Shown: positions 1-12,180, counted from the stretch's first letter. The stretch is 64,000 nucleotides of DNA from Sipunculus nudus (GCA_026874595.1 CM049308.1:79154124-79218123); one strand, 5' to 3'. The notes: generated by a model not told the origin, from the sequence alone. Program-made: numbers and translations.

Positions 1-329
1 GTAAACCGAATATCCGTTGTTAAGAAATTTCGGAATATGCAGTTTATGTGGTTTGACAGAAAACTGATAAAAGCACACTCGCGAACATGCATCCAAAAAG
101 AACAAAAACTTCATATCAAATAAAAAGAGTTTATTACATAATAATCATACATATAAAGAAAAAAATTACAAAGTTAAGGTACATAATGAAGATAAAAACA
201 AAGAAAAAGTTACAATGTTAGTGTACATAATCTGTTGACAAATTCTCTAGTGAAAAAAAATCCGTGATGCTGGCCTGTTTACATCGTTATGGTGAATCCA
301 GCACTGTGGCGGCATGCCAAAGATCCTCC
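1..329. other. AT-rich DNA, no gene seen
   Basis: This stretch is AT-rich, with runs of A and no ORF that resembles a protein family. I see no RNA gene or clear repeat boundary in it. Confidence 0.5.
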
Positions 330-2740
330 AGTATGTTTGCCGTATCTGCAGCCCTATGTGTATGAGGTGCGAGGTGTGACAGGTGAACCACGCGAGTCAC
401 GTGTCATGTAAGTTCGTTCAGTTGTCAGAGGTAGCGCGCGCCAAAGTCACTTAGCCTGATCAGATAGGCGCAAGTACTACTCAGTTAGGTACTCATTAAG
501 GTACTCATGTGGAACTACTTTGAGGCAGAAAAAGAAAGGGGCGCTGATAGGCAGCTTTCCGAAATTTCAATCGCCACCAGCAAATGGCAGCACCATGCTG
601 TCACTTGATGGAGAGAAAACGTTTCAGAGTATTTTGAAATTCTTCTGTTCGGTGATTATAAAATATAAAAGGATTGATAGGAACAATATGGAAATATGTT
701 GCGCGCATTTTCGATTTTGCCTCTGTTCAGAGGCGAAAAGGCGGGGTAACCATAACAGGCATACGGAGCTTACACGCATTCCTCTTTAGTATCTTTCGGT
801 AACAACAGGTGGCAGTACCGTTTCTTTTTTCTCTTAGTGTGACGCCTGCAGGGACAAGTCTTTGACTGAGAGCAGACACGAAATAGAGCAAGATTAATTG
901 TTTATGTTCGATAACATTTGTTTCTATCTGAGGTAACGTTATCGTAATGTAAAGGGAAAGCCCATGTTGTTATAGTTAAGATAACCATGTGTGACCTCTT
1001 TTTTACCAAAGAAGCGATTTAAATTTAATTGTGCAATTCCTACTAAAAAATTGTGCGTGTGAAACAGGTCTCTGATTTCACATTAAAACCAGGGTGCAAG
1101 CAGATTTCGCAATCGAGTATTTTATGAATAAAACGTCAAATTTGAAGAAAATCACAATTTTAAACAGTCCTTTAGAACAACCTGCTGTTTCTCGATTCAA
1201 AGAGTGACACAAATAGGATTGTATTCATCATATAGTGAGTTAGTAGATAGTTATTGCATGTGCTCAACTAAGGCACAGTTATTAATTTTGGCGACATTTT
1301 TTTTACCAGGTCTTGTCCGAGGCATATTTTAGTGACAGGCAGGTTAAAGATGGGGGGGGGGGGGTGGTGTTGAGTGCGTTTATTGCTCCCACGTGAGATT
1401 AGAATAAATAACTGATGTTAATCCAAAACACTTCCATGCACACCTGCACGTGTGAAGTATGGCTCTTGTTATCATTTTTGAGTGAGAATTAATATGATCA
1501 CCGCAAAGTTTGTTTGATATATCAACATGACAACATTCCAGTGAACGATTGTGCATGATACCACATATTTGCAGATTCCATGCATACCATTACCACAGAC
1601 ATTTTTGTGAGCATGAGCAGATGTAAGTTTCTATCCTTCGGGGTCACAACGACCCAATGGGTCATCATTTGCTTGTAACATGGATTACAAAAGCGTGTTG
1701 ACCTTTCAGGACCAGAAATATTTGCTATTACACACGGTTCCTTCAAATGTCAAGGGTAGGTGGATCCGGTGGATTCATCAGGTACAAGAACAGTGTTTAA
1801 TACACTGGGAGGTACTCCTGTACATGTGCTGACAGCTGGAGGTACTCCTGTACATGTACTGACAGCTTGAGGTACTCCTGTACATGTACTGACAGCTTGA
1901 GGTACTCCTGTACATGTACCTCTAGCTGGAGGTACTCCTGTACATGTACTGACAGCTGGAGGTATTCCTGTACATATTTTGACTAGAGGTACTCCTGTAC
2001 ATATGCTGACAGCTGGAGGTACTCCTGTGCATGTACTGATATCTGGAGGTACTCCGGTGCATGTACTGACAGCTGGAGGTACTCCTGTACATGTACTGAC
2101 AGCTGGAGGTACTCCTGTGAATGTACTGACAGCTGGAGGTACTCCTGTGAATTTACTGACAGCTGGAGGTACTCCAGTGCATGTACTGACAGCCGGAGAT
2201 ACTCCTGTACATGTACTGACAGCTGGAGGTACTCCAGTGCATGTACTGACAGCCGGAGATACACCTGCACATGTACTGACAGCTGGAGGTACTCTTGTAC
2301 ATGTACTGACAGTTCGAGGTGCTCCGGTGCATGTACTGACAGCTCGAGGTACTCCTGTACATGTACTTACAGCTCGAGGTACTCCTGTACATGTACTTAC
2401 AGCTCGAGGTACTTCTGTACATGTACTGACTGCTCGATGAACTCCTGTACATGTACTGACAGCTCGAAGTACTCTTCTGGGAAAACTATGTTTCGTCGGT
2501 CGCTGACAGGTACAACAATCTTCTTTCGAAGTAAGTTTCGTTTTACTTATTGTCATCAAACAGAATAGAACATATGAAATTAAACATAAGACATTTAAAG
2601 GTACTAAACATAATTCACAGGGACTGACTTGGGAATATTACATGGAAATTCGAGTGAAAACGGCCAAGATTTAACACCATAGGCCCACTGGCATCAATAT
2701 TTGTACACACAATCAGCCCAAATACACAAGGCAATAAAAA
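330..2740 (-). repeat. Segmental duplication copy A (paired with 27.7-28.95 kb)
   Basis: Long collinear blocks recur at 27740-28950 in the same order. These include the GGTACTCATGTGGAACTACT block (about 500-520), the CATGTTGTTATAGTTAAGATAA block (963-985), a block around 1425-1500 with CCATGCACACC and TGAAGTATGG, the CAGGTACAAGAACAGT block (about 1778) and the GATTTAACACCAT block (2670). The 370-600 part is also the reverse complement of the promoter and far-upstream part of the 2-kb cassettes at 50.4-64 kb. The copy differs from its partner mainly by a greatly expanded 30-bp minisatellite. I see no convincing gene in it. Confidence 0.8.
1811..2490. repeat. 30-bp minisatellite, about 22 units
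   Basis: The unit GGTACTCCTGTACATGTACT plus GACAGCTGGA repeats every 30 bp. One unit at 1961-1987 is 27 bp and breaks the phase; there are 22 full units (last start 2438) and a partial one at 2468. Because 30 is divisible by 3, several frames stay open: a 269-codon frame on the minus strand (1750-2559) reads as about 25 decapeptides of the type GVPPAVSTCT, and frames on both strands are open too. Openness in several frames at once points to repeat structure rather than a coding gene. The paralogous place at 28.49 kb has only about two units. Confidence 0.95.
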
Positions 2741-2827
2741 TTTGTAAACATTTTCCTACTTCTGTTTATTTTCACTATATCCAGATTAAAAAGTAATGTT
2801 TAAGATAGGATCTATATCAATTTTGCC

Positions 2828-2829
<2 letters not shown>

Positions 2830-2890
<61 letters not shown>
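2830..2890. repeat. (TA)n microsatellite
   Basis: An uninterrupted TA dinucleotide run of about 61 bp. Confidence 0.98.
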
Positions 2891-2891
<1 letters not shown>

Positions 2892-3240
2892 GGGTAATCA
2901 GCCTTAATTTTTTGTGATTTAAATCATTGTATATCAAATATGATAACGTAATATAGGACTTGATCTGTTTCAGAAGTATTACCTGTGTTCAGTTTACAGT
3001 AATTATGTTCAGTCTTATACCAGGGAGAAAGCATGACGTGCTTTAAATGTTCCAAAATTTGTGATAAATAAAATGTGATACCATTACATAAAATACCAGC
3101 TTGTTCATAACTATTCCTATCGAGCTTCCACTCCAGATCAATATGCATATATACTGAGTGTGAACTTGAAGCTGTGGTTAGCATTCTGTTTTCCAATATT
3201 CCTGTGGTTATTAGTCGGTTTTAGCTTAATCACACTGAAT

Positions 3241-5070
3241 TCAAGTGTACTGGTAAATCAACAGCTTATCACAACAAGCAACCCATAAATGGTCGTTAAT
3301 AAAACTGATCGAGTGTGGTGCTTCTACACCATTGTTATTGGTCAGCAGATGACGAAGGAACTTCCCGTCAAAGGTGAACTCAGAAATCCGGTCAAGATCG
3401 GCATCTGCTACAAGTAGGTTTCCATTCGGAAGCATGCATGCTCCCTTTATTTTCGTGAACTGGCCAGGTCCTTTGCCTTCACTACCTATTTTCCCGACAA
3501 AACCACAATTTGAATCGTAAACATGCAATATCTGATTTTGCTCATCTGACACCAAGTACACCACGCCTCTAACTTGATGTTTCTCAGCTGTCAGATATCT
3601 GAATTTTCCTGTCGCGACTGTGCGAATGAATTCTCCCTGGGGTGTGTACAGCTGCAGTGATCTATGAAGGTCGACCACTAAAATTTGCCCCTCTCCAACA
3701 GCTAAATCAAATACATGTATTGCTTTTGTGTCGGTGATCGGGATGGAACAGGTGCCTTCTCTTGTAACAACTGTCAGTTTATTTCCTTTGCATGATCCAA
3801 GGTAAATGTCTCCATTGAACATGTCTATACCCTGCGTGATCCCTCCATCTACCGAGTAATAATCAGCGGTAACCTGCCCTTTCATATTGACCTGGCTAAC
3901 ATGGTTACTGTTAAAGCCTCCTACAATAGCCGAACGGTTGGGTAAAGCAACAACGTACCAGATCTCGCCCCACTGGGAATTTTTATAAAGTAATTTATCA
4001 GTACTTAAAATGTTCTTTGGTTTTCCAGTGTATTTATCGAAATTGCCTGGTTGAATCCCTCCAACCTTACAAGTAAAAGTATACAGACGTTTATCGGTAC
4101 TTTCCCAGATGTTACAAAGGTCATTTGTAATGTTGGGACAAGGCATCTCGATTTTGGCTGCTACACTGAGTGCACTGAAAGCAGTGAATATGTCATGCCG
4201 CTTTCTTGATAGTTTATCAAGTACACTGAATTTATTTTCTTCTGCCACTGAAATTTCGTTGATACAGTTAGTCGCTTGAGTGCATGCTTCACTAGGCTTC
4301 TCCAAATTAATTGTGACCATCTTCTGGAACTCTTCCTCGCGTTTGTTTAAAGCCTTCTCCAACTTTTCATTTATGTCCACTTTGCAATCCTCTATTTTTT
4401 GTTTTATTTCCAGCCTTCTGTTTGCCAGAACCTGTAGTGCGTGATCGGAGGCAAGGGTAATGGATGACTGCACCTTCTTAAGCTCTTCCTGAAGTAATCG
4501 TTGTCCTTGTGTCACAATGACTGACACCTTTTCCATCATGTCAGTCATTTCACAAACGTCATGACCCTCGTGAAATGTAGACACCATGCATTCATAACAT
4601 AGTCCAGTGTTGCATGTGAGACAAACATGAGAAAACTCTCGGAAGTGGATTTGACACACCTTCTCCAAAACAACGTGCCCGGAATACTTTGGACTTACTG
4701 TGTGTGATTTTGTACAGCCGAGACACAGACGAAATTCGCAGTCATTGCACCGAGACAATGCTTCATTCATTTTACCACTTTGTAGGCAAATAGAACACAC
4801 GTTGACCATTTTTAATGCCTTCAACGCATTTTCTACGGAAGCCACTCGATCATCACCCGGAAGTCCTTTAATGCCCCTTTCAGTTAACCCGGTTTTCTGC
4901 CAGCACACCGGACATTGCACGTGTTCCTCTGTTAACAATGTTGTGCTGCAAAGGAGACAGTCGAGACAGAAAGCGTGTTTACATGACACCTGTCGTGGAT
5001 TGTACTGTTCTCGCCTCCTAACACAGAAGAAGCAGTCAAAAAGCAGATTAATCTCTACTGCAGATGCCAT
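3241..5070 (-). CDS. TRIM-like protein: RING, two B-boxes, coiled coil, NHL-type propeller
   Basis: A 609-residue single-exon gene. Residues 13-56 form a C3HC4 RING (C13, C16, C30, H32, C35, C38, C53, C56). Residues 92-132 and 139-170 are Cys/His clusters typical of B-box 1 and B-box 2. Residues about 175-280 are rich in K, E and Q with heptad-like spacing and probably form the coiled coil. From about residue 380 the protein has short strand-rich repeats, such as the GSEGKGPGQF and PNGNLLVADAD segments, typical of NHL beta-propellers. TRIM-NHL proteins are usually RING E3 ubiquitin ligases whose propeller binds protein or RNA; ligase activity here is inferred from the complete RING zinc ligands. 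The ATG at 5070 leads straight into the RING, as expected for a full-length start. Such single-exon TRIM-like genes are greatly expanded in bivalves. Ortholog assignment (TRIM2/3/56/71-like) is not possible by eye. Confidence 0.9.
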   Translation of the reverse strand: MASAVEINLLFDCFFCVRRREQYNPRQVSCKHAFCLDCLLCSTTLLTEEHVQCPVCWQKTGLTERGIKGLPGDDRVASVENALKALKMVNVCSICLQSGKMNEALSRCNDCEFRLCLGCTKSHTVSPKYSGHVVLEKVCQIHFREFSHVCLTCNTGLCYECMVSTFHEGHDVCEMTDMMEKVSVIVTQGQRLLQEELKKVQSSITLASDHALQVLANRRLEIKQKIEDCKVDINEKLEKALNKREEEFQKMVTINLEKPSEACTQATNCINEISVAEENKFSVLDKLSRKRHDIFTAFSALSVAAKIEMPCPNITNDLCNIWESTDKRLYTFTCKVGGIQPGNFDKYTGKPKNILSTDKLLYKNSQWGEIWYVVALPNRSAIVGGFNSNHVSQVNMKGQVTADYYSVDGGITQGIDMFNGDIYLGSCKGNKLTVVTREGTCSIPITDTKAIHVFDLAVGEGQILVVDLHRSLQLYTPQGEFIRTVATGKFRYLTAEKHQVRGVVYLVSDEQNQILHVYDSNCGFVGKIGSEGKGPGQFTKIKGACMLPNGNLLVADADLDRISEFTFDGKFLRHLLTNNNGVEAPHSISFINDHLWVACCDKLLIYQYT

Positions 5071-5382
5071 GTTTACAGGGCGTCTTTGTCAAGTGTTTTT
5101 TCTTTGCTCACCGAAACACAGCTGCCCCCACAACGTTTCTGCACAGTGTTATCGCAGTTCCTCAAAATCAGGTCGGCCTGACCCAGTCACGAGAGAGTTA
5201 TTAATGTGCACATTACAACATGTTCGATTTGCTCCAGGTTTCCGCGAAGCAGTAGGGGCCTAATATAGGTCACATGTATGTACCGCATGAACACAATGGT
5301 CTTTCTTATCAGTGCTTTCTTATAAGTGGTGTGGACGGTTCAATATATAACCTGGGTATATGGGTCTCTCTGTTTCTCTCTA

Positions 5383-5384
<2 letters not shown>

Positions 5385-5437
<53 letters not shown>
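5385..5437. repeat. (TA)n microsatellite upstream of the TRIM-like gene
   Basis: A TA run of about 53 bp, roughly 315 bp upstream of the TRIM-like start codon, with a short TCTC stretch on its left. Confidence 0.97.
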
Positions 5438-5440
<3 letters not shown>

Positions 5441-5694
5441 GGTGTGTGTTATAGCAGTAATTACACGTATTACCCATAACTTTCAGTATATACATGTAAA
5501 CTTATTTGATCAGGAATATTATACATGAATCTGCTGACATTGAGGACCAGTATTTTCAGTATGCATTAACTTATATAAAAACAACACAAAATAACCCTAT
5601 AACATATTTATGCCCTATATACCTGTGTTTGTATTGTATATCTATGTAGCTCACAGACGGATCCAAAGGGAGGCACATATGCAGGGGGCAAGTA

Positions 5695-5754
5695 CCCCCC
5701 CCCCCCCCCCTTTTTTTTTAGCTTTCGATTTTTTTTTTTTTTTTTTTTTTTTTT
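5695..5754. repeat. Adjacent poly-C and poly-T tracts
   Basis: A C run of about 16 is followed by T runs (9 and about 25) interrupted by a short AGCTTTCGA. These are low-complexity tracts and the apparent ORFs across them are not genes. Confidence 0.95.
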
Positions 5755-5879
5755 GCTGCCTTGCATACTCTTTACGTCCCTTTCAGTCAATTGGTATTAC
5801 ATCTTTAAATGTCACAAGGTATCAATTTTATATCAAGTTTATCCCCTTCCAACCCATTTCCCCATAATATTCTTGTTTC

Positions 5880-6464
5880 AGCCATTCTCCTTTGTAAGAG
5901 AACTCAAATCAACCCAGTGGCTGGAAACGTAGGGTTAGCTCTTCGTCAATGAACTGTCAGACACGACACACATCTTTTTTACTGCAATTAGTTACAGTTT
6001 ATATAACAACAAATTGTTAATATTTAATGTACAATGTAATGTATTTGTGATCAAGTATATTTAAACATCAATTTTCTCTCTTAATGACTCCTTAAAATTG
6101 AAGTTTTTCTTATTTTTGACAATAATCATTGTATCTATGTCCGCACACCCCAACTCCTCAGAATGGAAGAACCGCCTGCTATTCCTTCCATGTACATAAA
6201 TATCTACCTTTATAAAACAACAACTTTATGCATATGCCAAGACACAATAGATCAGAAATCTTTTATTTTTGTGTAATGTTTACATAGCAATTAAAGTTAT
6301 TGGGCATATTCTTTCTAACAACCCAAACCCCACCGGTAGAAAACTGCAGGAGACCCTGTCCATTAAGATCATTATTTGATTCGATTCTGTTGCGAATAAA
6401 GAGCTTATTTCCATCATTTTGGCATATTTTACTTGGTTTTGGCCCTTGTGTTGGGCAAGTCTTT
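5880..6464. other. AT-rich intergenic DNA
   Basis: I see no gene, RNA or clear mobile element here. The short frames present have no recognisable composition or motif. Confidence 0.4.
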
Positions 6465-6721
6465 GTTTTAATATCTGAAAATGAATTCATTTAAATAAAT
6501 ATATTGTGATTAAATTAAATAGATGTCTGCAGGTGTAGAAAGGAATGATTGCCTGAAAAAAAGGAAGTTTGTCTGCATTGATGGTTTATTAATGTTTTAA
6601 TATCTGAAAATGAATTCATTTAAATAAATATATTGTGATTAAATTAAATAGATGTCTGCAGGTGTAGAAAGGAATGATTGCCTGAAAAAAAGGAAGTTTG
6701 TCTGCATTGATGGTTTATTAA
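6465..6721. repeat. Perfect 129-bp tandem duplication
   Basis: The block beginning GTTTTAATATCTGAAAATGA at 6465 recurs at 6594 with a period of 129 bp and no visible mismatch until about 6721. The identity suggests a very recent local duplication, or an assembly artefact. Confidence 0.95.
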
Positions 6722-7489
6722 GCAGCATTGTTGGATCAAAATTTGCATTTCTGTTTTCTTACGACAAAATATGGCTTAAAGAAATGCTAATGATTGAGCT
6801 TTATATTAAGGCTTAGGACCAAGTAAATTTGGATCTGGTGTTACATTTATCTTAGTGGCTTCATGGTAGAGAAGGTAACTGAGAGGTGAACTTTGGCAGG
6901 GATTCCTGGTTAAAACCGTTAGATCATACGAAATATATTATTTAACGAAATTTTGTTAAAGAAATGGTTCAATTTTACTGAACTGTTGAGCCTCCTGTCT
7001 CTATTGTCTACTCTCGCGGCCATTTTCTACATTATACGACCAGCTAAATTCCCTGTCTAGTGTATAAGTCTGCCTCAAAGTATATGGAAGCTGCTTAATT
7101 GTATATTATTTCCATCAAATATGGCAATGGTTTATGCGTTTATCGAGAAGGTTTAGTCATTTAAAGTATATTTGATATAATTTTTTTTATTAATAATATT
7201 GTACAAACAACATGGGAGAAGAGGAACCCCATGTAAATTTAGGTGTTAACAAGTTTAATAGTTCCTCTATTTAGTGGTTTTTTAATATTTACGGGATTCA
7301 TCATATCTATTGTTACCACTTATAACAAATTCAAAACTTTTGCTGGATACACTGTTAGATAATGTATTGTTATGTACTTAATTTTAAAATGTGTAGGACC
7401 CAGTTGATATAGAGAGTTTAATTTGAATGAACTAATTCGATATTTTGAGTATTGGCCTGTTGTAAATTAAGTGGTGTCAATTTGTCTTC
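6722..7489. other. AT-rich intergenic DNA
   Basis: I see no supported gene or repeat family here. Confidence 0.4.
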
Positions 7490-7960
7490 AATGGTGATCT
7501 CCTCTAGTATGGCGGAAACGTCTATACAAGACACGTTCCGGTTTGGTGAATGGTTGGCAGGTCCCGCTACGGAGCATGCAGGTTGATTGACGCGACACGA
7601 GGGTGTGCTCTAATTTTCTTATATAACATTAATAAATCATCTAGGGCTCTTTTGGATCACTTTATAACTGAATTCTGATATAACACCCTTTTTCCATAGA
7701 GTTTGTTAAGGTGAAAAGAGAAAGGAAACTGCGGCTTGGCTATCACCTTTTCTCTCAATTCTGTCCTGACTTTACAGTTGCAGTCAAAATGATTTCCCCA
7801 AGTAGTAAAAAAATATTTGTTACGTCTTTGAATTCCACGGATACAGCCTACTTCGAATGTCAATTTGTATGTGACTCATACAGGTTTCGTTTATGCCGGA
7901 TTATTGCCAAGAATTATAAATACATACAGAGTACCAGTGTCATACCACTGGGGATGTGAA
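7490..7960 (+). repeat. Dispersed repeat family R1, partial copy
   Basis: The landmarks CTCTAGTATGGCGGAAACGT, GGCAGGTCCCGCTACGGAGCA and CTGACTTTACAGTTGCAGTC recur in the same order at 17.9-18.2 kb and 47.45-47.72 kb. This copy lacks the left 300 bp seen in the other two. No coding capacity is visible, so it may be a non-autonomous element; its class is unknown to me. Confidence 0.8.
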
Positions 7961-10280
7961 CTTCCAGGTTCTTTTCAGTCAGTCAAAATAACAGGCAGAC
8001 CAGACATTAACACACCCAAAGAAAAACTATAAGACAGTAAAACATATAATAACAAATATAGGGGTCACTTAAAGATCTCGGGGGGGGGGGGGGGGGGATG
8101 GGTGCCGTTAACACAAATAAAGCAGTAATCACGATAGTTCACAGAGTCCAAAAATCCTTATAACACTAATCTTTACTAACACAGACACAGTTTCAAATGT
8201 TCCAGGTCACATGACCTCTCGCCCTCACGTGACTATTATAAATACTGGTGGTCTCTGGCCTAATCCATGTATACACGGAGCAAAGTCCAACCCCAGCGTT
8301 ATACAGATGGTCACCACACAACTGGTTCTGGCTGCGGTATAACTGATAAACCGTCCGTAAAACACAATTCGCGTACTGCACACCGAATGTTCCTGTTGGA
8401 CCCTGAATCATCGGCTCTCTCAGCTGATGTCTACTGTAGCCCTCCAGTTAACGGATACTGGACAAACGCACTCTCTAGCAAAATTCAACACCATCATAGT
8501 TTCTGAGAAAACGAAGTTGCATGTACCAATGTATTCGATACACTTAGGGCCCATATCTTATGTTATTACAGTTGACGGTCAATTCAAGTTAGGTCATGTC
8601 AGGTCGGTACATCAGATCGGTCAATCAAGATTTGTAAAGTTTCGAAGAAATAAAGCGACCCGTGTACAACATCATATTGGTCTTTTGTTATGGGGATAGT
8701 TCATTACATGCGGATACTGGAATTAGTGAATGAGAGGGGCGACAGTATGTCTGACATTGTCATCGTGATACGACAGTGGAGGCTATTAGCCAATCATTCT
8801 GTGTTTTGGCGAATTGATTTCCTAGGAAAGAGAATGTGGTAAACCAGTGATTTGTCCGGCGGAGAGAAGCGACTTAGAGGGTATGGTCATGATTGAATGG
8901 AACATCTTCTCCAGTGAATTGAAAGTTATTTTATTTTATTATAATTCATTGTTTACGTTACACATGGCTTTCTCATTTCTTGCGTGTATGTGTGAGCTTT
9001 AGCCATCTCAATTCCCCGTTAAAAGAACCTGGAAGTCCATTCCTTCGGGGGCAGTGACACGTAGATAAAAATTGCAAATGTTCTCGGGATTATCCTTGGT
9101 TAATACACGTCAGATATTGGAATAGTCCCATTTAAACAAGTGACCCATAGCTGATGATGTTCAGCTGATAAGCATGAATTATCATGGGGCTGTCATTAAC
9201 ATTTGTTGGTCAAATTTTGGAAGAGATTACTGAGCTCCAATGCCGATTCATGGCATATATTTCGCATTCTCAAAATAATCATTAAACACTGCTGATGAAA
9301 ATAATATTGCTTATTGGTACAATTGGTGTAATACACTGGATAAAGCCATGTAAGATCGACGTGCATAGTAATTTTGAAAAATATGTCCCCTTCTACGATT
9401 TTTAACCTAATTTGCTTGTACGCTTCTTTGGTTCAATCATCTTTAAACTTGCTGCGTTACTGGAAAATATAGCTTATTAAAAGACATTGTTCCAATGGGA
9501 TGATAACATAAAAAAATATACGATTGCTTTGGAAATAGTCTGATATGACTGCTATTTGAATATCTCAAAATTTAAACTCAAGAAAATAATGAAAACAAAG
9601 TATATAGCGCCACCTATGTTAACTATCCATTTTGTGAAATTTCACGTTTGTCATTTTTTTCAAGAATTGACTCGCGTATTTTGTTCAAAGATGCCAGTGG
9701 TTTTAATCCCATGATCCAAAGCCATATACATCATATACACGTTTCCAGAGTAACAACTATGACACGACTGTCAACTGTCAATCTTAAAATTACTCCTAAA
9801 TTTGTTTAAAATTAAATTCATCAGATAAAGTAGCACCACATAAAACATATAAAAATCCACAATTAATAAATTAGGCTTAGCCAATTTCAAGGAATTCCAC
9901 GCACCATACGCAGTGAAATAATAATTAATTAAGGACAAAAGGGTGGAGATCTACGGGATGCATTAAATGTGTGTTAAAATACTCCTGTTTTCTCTTATAT
10001 TTACCACTGAATTCAATGTAACAACAAAATATCAATTACAATTAAAAAAAGATTTAATAAAAAAATCAAAATTATTTGCAGTAATTCGATACATATAAAT
10101 ATACTGGGTATATAAAACTTCTTTACAAAAGTTTAATGAACATGTATCATGAACGATTACAAAGGATTTACGAACATCTCTCTGAAATGATAAAGGAATT
10201 AAAGACTTTTAAAACCCGATTTTCTGCATCACAAATGAACGGAACCAGTCGTTTCATTTGAGTTTTTGTGGTGATGAACT
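7961..10280. other. Intergenic DNA with a poly-G tract
   Basis: There is a G run of about 18 at 8080-8097. The block around 9100-9130 (AATACACGTCAGATATTGGA) is related to 21470 and 26440 and so is a small repeat remnant. No gene family is recognisable on either strand. Confidence 0.5.
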
Positions 10281-11345
10281 CTGATGAACTAGATCAGATG
10301 GAAGCTCAGCTCAACCGTACGGCGATGACAGCCAGCGAAGTTTCCATGGAGACTATGGAGACCATGCTCTATACTTAAAACTTAACGTGACATTCAGTGT
10401 CACGGAAATCAAAATGCTCTTTTCAGAGCAAACACGTCATCCTCATCTAGGTGTTTGTTTCGCTTTCCCACAGTGTTTCCTATAAAACAAAATCAAAATG
10501 ATATAAAAATATTAATAAAGAATTTATTTCACAGAAAAAATACTGATAATGCTAGGTTTCCGTATAAATACGTATTGAATTCTGACAAAATTTTATAGAA
10601 GTTTATGAATATTAGATTTTAGAAGATTATGAATTAAACAGGCGAATCACATTTAAATTATAAATAAGTGAAATTAACGTGGTTCAGGTTATGATAATTT
10701 ATATTACTGTATGTCGATTTATATTTTTCACATGAAGCTGGTTGTGTTTCTCTCCCGGGATTATTTCGGGCCGGGCGCGTAAGACTTTCTCTCGATATAT
10801 TCATATTTTAGAAACAATTTGATATAAATAATGGCAGTCGCGTTTGTGATTAGAGGAAACATACACTTGTTTTTTAATTATAGAGTGAAATCTAATTTAT
10901 CACGATAACTCTATTCAATTATGAAAAAAAATAATAATTTTTCGTGCTACATCCCTTAAACTTACCAGAATATTACCCGTTCTTCCGTAGTCCACGCAGT
11001 TTGTAATAGATGGCGCTGCAAGGCGCCCTTTCTCTAAAGAAAAAAATGTCTATTTCTCAGGATTCATGGAGAAATATGGAATAATACCCCCTTAGGAGAC
11101 ACATGGCACCGTTCCCGAAGGTCGAACACTAACAATAAATTCGATGGAGAACATTTAGTGATCACAACTGAAAATTTACCCAAAATATTCTTAAAAGTAA
11201 CACCATCAATGAGTTCAAATTTCATCATTCCCAGAAAGAACAGATTGAATATATTTCGAAAATGATTTTTATTCACCTAGATCACGCACGGTGCCAGCAT
11301 CTGTTGGCGGCAATCAAAATAACGGAAACATACCTGTCATGTCCA
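10281..11345 (+). pseudogene. Solo, truncated copy of the 2-kb cassette
   Basis: Homology to the array at 50.4-64 kb begins abruptly at 10281, inside the gene. The last 31 codons of the 119-codon frame are kept and end at TAA 10376-10378, with the motifs LDQMEAQL and TASEVSMETM intact. The histone-type stem-loop follows at 10415. The spacer landmarks follow in order: TCTCCCGGGA at 10751, GATGGCGCTGC at 11010, CCCGAAGGTCG at 11114 and CACCTAGATCACGCACGG at 11274. About 560 bp of spacer is missing relative to array units. The spacer has diverged visibly while the end of the reading frame and the 3' elements are better kept. It cannot make the full protein. Confidence 0.85.
10415..10430 (+). promoter_or_regulatory. 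Histone-type 3'-end stem-loop (solo copy)
   Basis: TGCTCTTTTCAGAGCA, a 6-bp stem with a TTTC loop, 37 nt after the stop codon and preceded by AAA. It is identical to the array copies although nearby sequence has diverged. Confidence 0.85.
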
Positions 11346-11354
11346 CCGCCCACC

Positions 11355-11840
11355 TTGTCTTGCTCTCGAACCCAGTTGGACTCGGGCTTAGACTCGAGGG
11401 TCCTGAACTCGAACTTGTACTCGGACTCGGAAGTAAGGACTCAAGAAATCAGACCAAGACCATCTCGGGTCCAATAGGAAAAAAATCAGTCGCTTATCAT
11501 AAATATTTATGTATATGCGTGAATCATACAATCAGAATATTACAAAATAACAACACTATATACCAAGATTTGCTCAGCATCGGGAGCTGTAAATCTGACT
11601 AATCATTATTGTTAAAGCGTGTGGGAACTAACTTAAAAATATACATGTTCATCTGAAATTTCCATTATTTAAATTGCTTTTTCAGGATATTTGTAATGGT
11701 GTCGGATTTGGTCTTGGGTTTCAAATGACTCGGACTCGAAGAAGGTGGACTTGGATTCGAACCTCAAGAACTCGGATTCGAATTGCCAAAACTCGGACTT
11801 GCACTCGGACCCGGATGGTGTGAACTCGACTACATCACTG
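11355..11840. repeat. Degenerate CTCGGA/ACTCGA-rich tracts
   Basis: Two tracts (about 11360-11480 and 11700-11840) are built from irregular repeats of hexamer-like words such as ACTCGGACTT and GACTCG. The sequence between them is not repetitive. A tRNA B-box look-alike at about 11752 is part of this repeat. Confidence 0.7.
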
Positions 11841-12054
11841 CTCGGACCACGTGTATGCTTATGCTATGCAGGGTGTTCAGCCCCTCGCTCTTTTCTTAAA
11901 TCCTAGTGCCGTAGTTTCTTTGGAGGCTATGGGAACTATGCATAATACAAACCGTGAAATGAAATGTCAGGGAAGCATTTTATCCTTGCTGGCAATTGCT
12001 TCAGTTTCAGAGACAATCCAACTAAAAATAACTAGCAATTACCCGTGATACGCA
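11841..12054. other. Intergenic DNA, no gene seen
   Basis: A 65-codon frame here has no recognisable features. Confidence 0.4.
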
Positions 12055-12180
12055 CGATTTTGAGCGAACACGACGATCCGTACGGTGGTATCGGAAATCC
12101 ATCGAAAATCCGGAGATACGGAAAATCATACAAATCGCCGTACGCTAGTAATATATAGTTCCATTACATGTATAGTGTTG
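12055..12180 (+). repeat. Short dispersed repeat, copy 1
   Basis: The block ATCCGTACGGTGGTATC followed by GGAGATACGGAAAA and a TAATATATAG end recurs at 13545-13620. It looks like a small non-autonomous element remnant; its ends are not clear. Confidence 0.65.

Noticed and set aside
520-789. 89-codon plus-strand frame
   Set aside because: It lies inside a repeat duplicated at 27.9 kb, where the frame is not kept.
1811-2490. CRISPR-like array
   Set aside because: The units are contiguous 30-bp repeats with no unique spacers, in a eukaryotic context.
1750-2559. 269-codon minus-strand frame of decapeptide repeats (GVPPAVSTCT type)
   Set aside because: The 30-bp minisatellite keeps several frames open on both strands, and the paralogous locus has only about two units and no frame. 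It is most likely not a gene.
11745-11775. GGATTCGAACC, a tRNA B-box look-alike
   Set aside because: It is part of a CTCGGA-rich repeat. No A-box, cloverleaf or T-run terminator is found around it.
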